A stretch of DNA of 64,000 bases from Meloidogyne chitwoodi (lineage: Eukaryota > Nematoda > Chromadorea > Rhabditida > Meloidogynidae): positions 1,240,001 through 1,304,000 of the forward strand of contig JACZZP010000015.1 in assembly GCA_015183035.1 (NCBI GenBank), written 5' to 3'. Each line of letters starts with the position of its first letter. The first letter of the stretch is position 1. Below the pieces are notes generated by a model. That model was not told where the DNA came from. It saw nothing but the letters and a program-made list of their open reading frames with translations, and ran no database searches. Positions 56,568 through 64,000 of the stretch are shown piece by piece. Position numbers and translations under genes: made by a program.

Positions 56568-58179
56568 ATGGGTCGTTTATTGAGGTTTTCCATTGAAGAG
56601 CCTTTTTCAAAACCTCTGATACTTGTTGCTCTTCAAATTGCTTTTATATCTGCGTTAATTTCATATTATGGCGTGGAAATTCCAATTCAGCCAGTTTATG
56701 ACTATTTTTGTTTACATATAAAAAAGGTTTTTATTTTAAATATTATTCGTCTTGCTAACCTATAGTGTGTTATATAGGTTATCTTCTATTTTTTATTCTT
56801 GGTTTGGTTTAAAAGTTTTTAATACAGGGAATTTTTAAAGAAAGTTTGAAACTTCTAAAAGATTAAAATTTTATAGGTTCAACAAACATTCGACTTTCTT
56901 CCCTTCGAAAACATTTTTAACAGCTTTATTCGTAGTAAATCGTCATCAAATCAAAGAAATGAAGGTTTAACGCAGACTCAACAAAAAAGTTTGAGAATTT
57001 GATTTATTTTTAATTTTAAATTATTTTTAGCAGCTAGTAAATCAAAAAATGGGGATTCTTCTACAATCGATAAGAAAGAACCTTTAGCTGTATTTACAAA
57101 AGATCAACTAACTTTATTTGATGGGAGTCGTCCCTCAAAGCCTGTTTATTTAGCCATACTTGGATGTGTTTTTGATGTTGAAAAAGGGAAAAAACATTAT
57201 GGAATTGGTGGAGGGTATAATTTCTTTGCTGGTATTTTTTAAAAATAATTATTCAAATCTTTTTTCTTAATGATATTTTTTATATTTTTAAGGCAATCAT
57301 TGTAGTTATTTTAAATCTAATTAAAAATAATTTCAGGCCGCGATGCAACAAGAGCTTTCGTAACAGGCGACTTTTCGACTGAAGGACTTTCTGATGACGT
57401 AATTTTAATATTTTGAAATTTTTTACTATTTTTTATTTTAAAATAAATAGGTTAGCGGATTAACTGATGAGGAGTTACTTTCAATTGCTAGTTGGATTGA
57501 ATTTTATGAAAAAGATTATAAACTTGTTGGCGTTCTTTTTGGAATTTATTATGATCGTGAAGGAAGACCAACACCTTTACTTGATGAGGTTAATATTTTT
57601 TATTTATTTTTAAATTATTTTCATAATATTTTAGATAAAATCCAAAATTAATCAAGCAAAAATACAAAAACAACAAAAAACTATTGAAAATGAAGCATTT
57701 CCTCCATGTAATTCTGAATGGCGAAAAGAGACTGGTGGTCGTGTTTGGTGCACTACAAGAAGCGGAGGTGTTGCTCGAGAATGGGTTAGAAATTTTTATT
57801 AAAAATAAAAAAGTTTTAATTATATTAATAAAACTGTACTATTTTTTAATTGGATAAATGAAATTTATAGTCAAATATTTATGTTACAAAATGTTTAAAT
57901 CATTTTTAGTAATAAACATAAAATAAGAAAAATTTTTTATTATTTAGTTTGATTATTTTTTAAAATTAGGTTGGCGTGCCTCGCCTCTTATTTGAACCAG
58001 AAACTCAAAATCAGCGCTGTGTTTGTGTCAAAAACTTTGGTATTCCATTGTCAAATTTGGGTTTAGATAAAAATAAAAGAAAAGAAGGAGAAAGTAGAGG
58101 TGATTTAGATAATCCAAATTTAAGAGAATATAAAGATTGTGTATCAAGTGCAAATTCTTGTCGTTTACCCGCTGATTGA
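56568..58179 (+). CDS. CYB5D2: Neuferricin-like protein with cytochrome b5 domain (CYB5D2)
   Basis: Membrane-associated heme-binding protein family (MAPR-like) with proposed neuronal and secretory roles. The N-terminus is a probable signal anchor (LILVALQIAFISALISYYG). The cytochrome b5-like domain reads LAVFTKDQLTLFDGSRPSKP, VYLAILGCVFDVEKGKKHYG, GGGYNFFAGRDATRAFVTGD. The C-terminal part has the neuferricin signature: SIASWIEFYEKDYKLVGVLF, FPPCNSEWRKETGGRVWC, and VGVPRLLFEPETQNQRCVC. It ends SANSCRLPAD at 58179. The ATG at 56568 follows a TTTTTACAG acceptor by 2 nt, so it is probably spliced (perhaps trans-spliced) at the start. It lies 287 bp downstream of the LDLa gene on the same strand. 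C. elegans has one such gene (tag-131). Confidence 0.92.
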
Positions 58180-58207
58180 TTGTAAATTTATTTTTATTTA
58201 TTTTTTT

Positions 58208-58329
58208 AGTAGGGTTGGCATTGTTGAGAATTTTGAAAAACTTTTTAACGTTTATATTGGAAAGAGAATCAAACTTTGATTGATAAATAAAATAAAGAAT
58301 AAATTAATAATTTAATTGCCAATCCTACT
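58208..58329. repeat. Small inverted-repeat element
   Basis: AGTAGGGTTGGCA (58208-58220) and TGCCAATCCTACT (58317-58329) are inverted with one mismatch, 96 bp apart. AATTTAATTGCCA also occurs twice at the right end (58309 and 58333). Non-coding. Confidence 0.5.
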
Positions 58330-58691
58330 ACAATTTAATTGCCATAATATTACAACTACAAATTTAATTTTATATTATTTTTAAATTGTTAAATAACAAT
58401 GCAGGTATATTCCTCTATTTCTTGCCCTAAATAATTTTTTTCAATTTTATATTTTAAAAAGCTCAATAATTCTTTTAGAATAAAAATAATAGGATATATT
58501 TATTATTTGTTTTATTATTTAATACAAAATATACTAAAATAAAGAGTATTTATTAAATTGGGCAGTTTTATATATTTAAAGAAAACAAAGATTTGATAAT
58601 AATTTTTTTAAATTTTAAAGAAAAACTTTAAATATTATTATTCAAAGCCTTGTTTTCAAAAATATTTACTCAAAAAAAATCTTTTTATTTT
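58330..58691. other. Intergenic spacer, convergent 3' ends
   Basis: About 360 bp of A/T-rich DNA between the 3' ends of the neuferricin and Arg/Ser/Tyr-rich genes; nothing recognised. Confidence 0.5.
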
Positions 58692-59792
58692 TTAAAAGTA
58701 ACTTCTCCAATATGTTGAAAGGCGTGGAGTGTAGGCTGGTGGTCGATAGCTGTTATAGTGTCTTAAATTGTTTGCTTTCCCATGAAAATACCAGGGAACA
58801 CTTAAAAATAAATTTTTAAAAATAAATAATTTAATTTTAAAATTTACGAAGAAATATGTGAAACACGTAGAAAACGATAATTAGACTGTGACCATGGTTT
58901 AGCTGACAAATTAAAGCTATGCTAAAATATAAATTTATTTTATAATTTAAAATATTATTAACCTCTCCTGCTACATATTTATAACCAGAATATGAACGTC
59001 TCTCAGTTCGCAACTTTGCTTCTGGTGCCAGCATTGTTGGCTTTAAATTAATTAAAAATAAATATTTTTTTACTCACCGTATAAAGAGACTGAAGACCAT
59101 AAACACGTGTATAACTACTAGGACGTGTATAATGTTGATCTCTTCCATAAATATATCTAAAAATAAATAAATAATATAAAAATATTTTTGTACTTGTAAA
59201 TTGGGTATGACCATGTTCTTGCCTGGAAAATATCATATTTTCTTACCTAAAAAATATTTTAATTATATTTAAAATATTTATATAAATAACTGGTTGATTT
59301 TCTTGATAATAGTTTATATTTGTATGATAAGGTGCTGTAACAATACCCAAAGGAGAACGATAACTGTCTACTGAACGAGAACGCCTGTCATTTCTTATTG
59401 TCTAAAAATAATTTTAAAATATTAATTTATTAAATAAAATATTTGAGAGATATATTAAAAAAAACATTTCTCTTTTTAATTTTAAAAATTAAAAACTTCA
59501 TATCCAGCAATATCACGAACAGGTGTAAATGATCTTCGTACATTATGGCAATATCGATCTACACAATCCATTGGAGTATTTTCACGTGACCATCTCGACA
59601 AATATTTTTCTCTATTTAAGAAATTTAAAAAATATAATCTTTTATTTTTAATTATTTATTTTTATGTAGATATGGCCTAATAAAGGAAAATTAATTTAAT
59701 ATTTTTTACATAATAGTTAAATTAAATAAAACATACTGGGCTCCATTATAAAAATCTACAGATCTAGAGCGACGGACATAACCAAAGGTCAT
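58692..59792 (-). CDS. Small Arg/Ser/Tyr-rich protein of unknown function
   Basis: About seven short exons starting at 59792 (MTFGYVRRSRSVDFYNGAQ). Next come SRWSRENTPMDCVDRYCHNV and RRSFTPVRDIAGYEVF. A second RRSRSVD copy follows (DRRSRSVDSYRSPLG), then YIYGRDQHYTRPSSYTRVYG, RTERRSYSGYKYVAGE, AKPWSQSNYRFLRVSHISSV, and a C-terminal exon ending LSTYWRSYF (stop 58692-58694). There is no signal peptide or membrane helix. The repeated RRSxSV motif is a good basic-directed phosphorylation site. Composition suggests a cytosolic, possibly cytoskeleton- or muscle-associated protein, but I recognise no family. Exon joins follow GT-AG, although two joins in the middle are uncertain. Confidence 0.65.
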
Positions 59793-60588
59793 TTTATTTT
59801 AACAATACTATTTTAGTACTTCATTTTAGTAAAATTAAAAAATAATATTTTATCTATTTTTAAAAATAAAAATAAATTTAATTAAAAAATATTTAATTTA
59901 AATATTTTTTAAATTAAAAAAAAATAAATTATTAATTTTAATTATTAATAAATATATATATAATATTGAATTTATTATTTTAGTAAAAAAAAATAAGTAA
60001 AATAAATATAATAAATATTTTAAAAAATAAAGCAGCTGCTTTTTGTTTAGAAAAAAAAATAAATAAATGCAATATATATATCTAAGTTTTAATTTTTTAA
60101 AGTTTATTTTCCTTTTAAATGTGTTCTTCTCTGCTAATTCTTTTTTATTTTATTACTCTAATTCTTTTCTTTTTTTTAATAAAAATTATTTAAAAAAAAC
60201 ACCCACGTTTTTGTTTTATATATAAATAAATATATTTTTCTTAAATCATTTTCCACATTTTATAAAAGAAATAAATGTTTTATTGGACGGCTGTTTTTTA
60301 AATAAATTTATTATTATTGATTTTATATAAAAAAATAAAAAGAAATAATAAATTTAAATATATTTTTATTTTAGATAAGTATACATATATAAATACAATA
60401 ATTGTTAGTAATAATAATATAAAAAATAATTTGAAATTCTGAGGATAATTTAAAAATTTATGGGCAATAATATATTAATTAAAACAAAATTTTAAATAAT
60501 TTGCGCAAATAAAAGTGAAAATTGAAAGATTAAAAAAATAAAAAGCTCATTTTTTAAAGAAATTACAAAAAAATATTATTTTATTTGA
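59793..60588. other. Intergenic A+T-rich spacer
   Basis: About 800 bp between the start of the Arg/Ser/Tyr-rich gene and the PLC-like stop, both minus strand. Dominated by A/T runs; no gene or RNA recognised. Confidence 0.6.
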
Positions 60589-63500
60589 TTATTTTTTTTC
60601 TTCTTTTTCATTTTCTTCATCTTCTATTAAAATACCTAAAACTCTTGAACTTTCAGTTATTTGTTCAAGTACTTGTTTTGCATCAGAAAAAGTTTCTTGC
60701 ATTAATACAATTTGAGCTTTAAGTAAACGAACATTCCAAGCATAATTCTCTTGGGCACGCCTTTTTAAAAAAATAATTAATTAAATTATTAAAATTAATT
60801 TACGTTGCTTTTTGTCCTTTAAGACCAGCTTCAGCAGCAATTTGTTGTAAATTTAATTCAAATTCAGAAATTAATTTACTTGATTCATTGAGTGAAATAT
60901 ATAAAGAATTTGATTTTAAATTAATATCCTTAAATAAATTAATTAATTAAAATTAATTAAAATAAATTAATTTACAGAGCATTGTTTGAGCAAATTATCT
61001 AAAGCAGTAAAAGCTTTTTGTAAAGAATCAGATATATTTGTAATATTTTGTATATTTAATTGTAACTTTAAAAAATAATTAAATTAAATTATAAATTAAT
61101 TAAAATTACAATTTCAATAAAATTATTAATTCTTCTATTAATTGTAAAAATTGGTAAATTATTTGTTATAATTAATCCTATAATAATAATAATTAATGAA
61201 TTTAAATTAATTAACCTTCTTTTATTGCACGAGAATGTAATTTAATTAAAGATTGTCCAATATTATTATTACCTTTTAATATATCAATTCCACATTCATC
61301 TGACCAAATAAACTTTAAAATAAATTAAAAATATATTTATATTTAATTAATTTTAAAATAAAAATAACCATAGAAGATTCAATTCCATTTTTAAGTTCAA
61401 TAAATTGAGAAAGAGGACCACTAGCTGATTTAAAAAGTTCATCAATTTGTTTAATTCCTACAATTTTTATTCCTGTTTGAGTTCTACTAGTTTTACGTTT
61501 AACAGAAAGTCCACGTTTTTTTGGCTTCTTTAAAATAAAATAAATAATTTTTAATTATTTTAAAAATAATTTAAAAAAAAGACAAAACTCCTCCTCCTCG
61601 TTTATTTGTAATAGCAATATGAACAAATAATGTACTTGATTCTAATTGTTCTCCTTCATTATTTAATAGAGGAATATGTCTAATTAATTAATTTATTTAA
61701 AATATATTTAAATTAATTAATTAATTAACCTATATCCACTTTGTAAACAATCAAAGGGTATAGTATATTGACCAATAAAATCATCACCAATAAAATCATC
61801 ATCTAATACCAAAAATCTAATTAAAGCTAATTCTGGGACAGAAACATTAAATTGAAAACTTTCATCAAATGTTGGATTAAAACAATTATCATCATCAGAA
61901 GATCTAACAGTTTTTGTACGTTCTTCTGCACAATCAGCAGGAATACCAAAAACTTCAAGAACAACAAAAGGATCAAGGCCTGTATCTCCCTTTAAATTAT
62001 TTTTAATTAATTAATTAAAATTAAATTAAATTAAAAAAAAAACTTTAGCAGTAGAAGCACGTGGTCTAGGTAATTGTTGAGCAGATATAATTTTTAAATG
62101 AAGTATTTGTTGTTGGGAATTATTATTATTATTAATTAATAATTGTTTATTATTATTTAAAGATATAATTTTTTTAATATTTTGATTATTATTATTATTT
62201 ATTTTTTGTTCATCATTTAATAAATTATTAAAAGAATTAATAATATTATTATTATTTTCTTCTTCTTCTTTAATCATTATAGAAGGTTTTAAAACATAAC
62301 CACAATTTCCATTTGCAAGAAATTTTCCCTTATTTTAATAAATAATTAATAAAATTAAATAAAAAAACTTCTTGTAAATCCATCATTAATCCAGGTGTTT
62401 GATAATTTAAAGCAACAAATTGACAACCAAAATTCCAAAATTCTTGAGGATTTAAATTTGAAGAATCAATACGTTGATGACTTGGAAATACACGAATTAA
62501 ACGATTATTTGAAGAAGAAGAAGAAGAAAAGAGATAATTTGGTTGTAAATGAACAAATTGAATACTTTAAAATTAATTAATTAATTAATTAATATTTAAA
62601 TTATTTACCAATCACTTTCTGATATTGAAATAATATGACTTTTAGGTGAAACTAAAAAATAAATAAAAATAAATTAAATTAAATAATAAATTTAATATTT
62701 TTACATTTATCAATATCTCCAATTTCATTAATTCTTGCAAAAATAGCAAAAGGAGCTATTAAATCTTTAATTTCTTTTAATAAAGGCATTAAACGTTTTT
62801 TAGATTTTTGTTCGTTTTGTAATAAATTAGTATTTTCTCTAGTAAATAATAATAAATCTGAAGATTCATTTTCTTCTTCTATTTCACCTATTGGAGAATT
62901 TCCTTCATAAAAAGAACCCTAAAAATTAAATTTAAAATAAAAAAAGAAAAAAAAACCGAAAGAATAATTTTATTTAAAAATTTTTTAGGCGTTGGAATTT
63001 CTTTAGTCCAATCAGTTTGATCAAGTTTTGGTTTGTAAAGATGTTTACCTAATTTTAATTCTAATAAATTAAATAATTTATGTTGCCAATCAATTGAAAA
63101 TAAATGTAATTCAAGACGAATAAAAAGAGGAAATCTTTTTTTTTAAATTAAATAAATAAATAAATAAATAAACTTTGTTCTTTCAAATGCCATTTCATTA
63201 ATTAAATCAAGTACTGGACTTAATAATAATTTACTTGTTAAAGTTCCACCATTAAAAAGAACAGGTTCATCTATTTCACTATCATCATCAGGTTCCCAAA
63301 TATCCAATTCAATATAACGACTTTTTAAATTATTTAAAATAAATAAATTAATTAATTTATAATTATTAACCAATTTCTTTTTAATGCAGAAATATATCCA
63401 TCTAAAGAACTTGGTCCTCTTAATTGATCTTCAACTAAATAAGTATTAAATGATGTTGAAATAAAATAATTTGAAAAATGTTTTTCCATATTTTGACAAA

Positions 63501-64000
63501 CATTTAAATGTTCAGAATCAAATATTGAATTAATTTGTGAATTTAAAAAATTAGTAAAACCATCTACAGTCATTATATTTAATTCTTTAGCTTCAATTGA
63601 AGGTTCACATTGATCAATTATATTTTCACAAAATTGTTTTGTTATTCCAGAAAGGCCTTGTTCTGTTTCTAAGAATAATTGTAAATCCTTAATAAATATA
63701 TTTTAATTAATTAATTAATTAATTAAAATATACATTTGTATTTAAATAATCTTTATTTGCATATCTAACCATTAAAAAATAAATTTCTGGTCTAGTAGCT
63801 AAATCCTTATAAATATCAATAAAATGAACTTCATCAATCTTTCCACGTTGCATTTCATTATTATTTATTAAATTACTTGCTTCCTTTTTTTAAAAATAAA
63901 TTAATTTAAATTAATCAAAATACCTTGACTTTTTGTTTAATTCTAGAAATTAATAAACGATTATTTAATGAACGAATAAGACGAACAGTTGATTTTTCAC
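60589..64000 (-). CDS. pll-1: Phospholipase C-like protein (PLCL/PRIP), 3' part, catalytically dead
   Basis: Minus-strand gene entering from the right edge; its start (PH domain) is outside. Visible in order: EF-hand-like region ([39 protein letters not shown]), X domain ([74 protein letters not shown]), Y domain ([52 protein letters not shown]), an Asn-rich insert, then a C2 domain ([74 protein letters not shown]). The C-terminal helical tail ends at 60589. Order and wording match vertebrate PLCL1/2, which bind inositol phosphates, GABARAP and phosphatases but lack PLC activity. Both catalytic His positions are replaced here (Phe in TSFNTYL, Gly in FNGGTLTSK). Confidence 0.93.

Overview
The window looks like nuclear DNA of a plant-parasitic nematode, most likely a root-knot nematode (Meloidogyne or a close relative). 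I infer this from the very high A+T content outside exons, the many short introns (about 40-60 bp) ending in TTTTAG/TTTCAG, the absence of bacterial operon features, and gene content that matches Caenorhabditis families (APP/apl-1, Clc-like, CK1/TTBK-like kinases, neuferricin, an inactive PLC-like protein). Species cannot be fixed from the sequence alone. No rRNA, convincing tRNA, CRISPR array or viral sequence was seen.

Layout, left to right. 1-793 (+): 3' part of a NASP/SHNi-TPR histone chaperone. 959-1813 (-): TRAP-beta (SSR2). 2066-3062 (-): ETF beta subunit (ETFB). 3723-5269 (+): VIP36/LMAN2-type L-type lectin. 6531-9759 (-): APP homologue (apl-1). 9760-14303: a 4.5 kb A+T desert with one GC-rich inverted-repeat element (14067-14241). 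14304-16653 (+): TMEM104-like transporter. 17406-18515 (-) and 18798-20029 (+): a two-PDZ protein and a CK1/TTBK-like kinase, head to head in a markedly GC-richer island. 22883-24140 (+): Clc-like tetraspan protein. 24263-28592 (-): secreted protein with two vWA domains.

29011-34510 is a Helitron with both ends recognisable: 5' TC, and a 3' hairpin followed by CTAG, placed between an A and a T. It carries a Rep-helicase gene that is almost intact but frameshifted. It sits in what would otherwise be a promoter region of about 0.8 kb shared by the vWA gene and an ATAD2/lex-1 AAA+-bromodomain gene (34914-39193, +).

The right third holds a small Cys-rich membrane or GPI-type protein (39382-39963, -), a CDC34/UBC-3 E2 (40295-41295, -), and the DRG1 GTPase (41788-48855, +). 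The 5.3 kb DRG1 intron contains a complete opposite-strand gene for a membrane protein (42613-45385). Then come GlcNAc-6-phosphate deacetylase (49352-51189, +), an unknown small secreted protein (51742-52661, +), an LDL-receptor class A repeat membrane protein (53748-56280, +), neuferricin (56568-58179, +), an unknown Arg/Ser/Tyr-rich protein (58692-59792, -), and the 3' part of a PLC-like pseudoenzyme running off the right edge (60589-64000, -).

Most genes are unrelated housekeeping or secretory-pathway functions. TRAP-beta, the VIP36 lectin and APP all act in the secretory pathway. Close same-strand pairs (ETFB/TRAP-beta, LDLa/neuferricin) with splice-acceptor-like sequence just before the downstream ATG could be operons, but this is inference.
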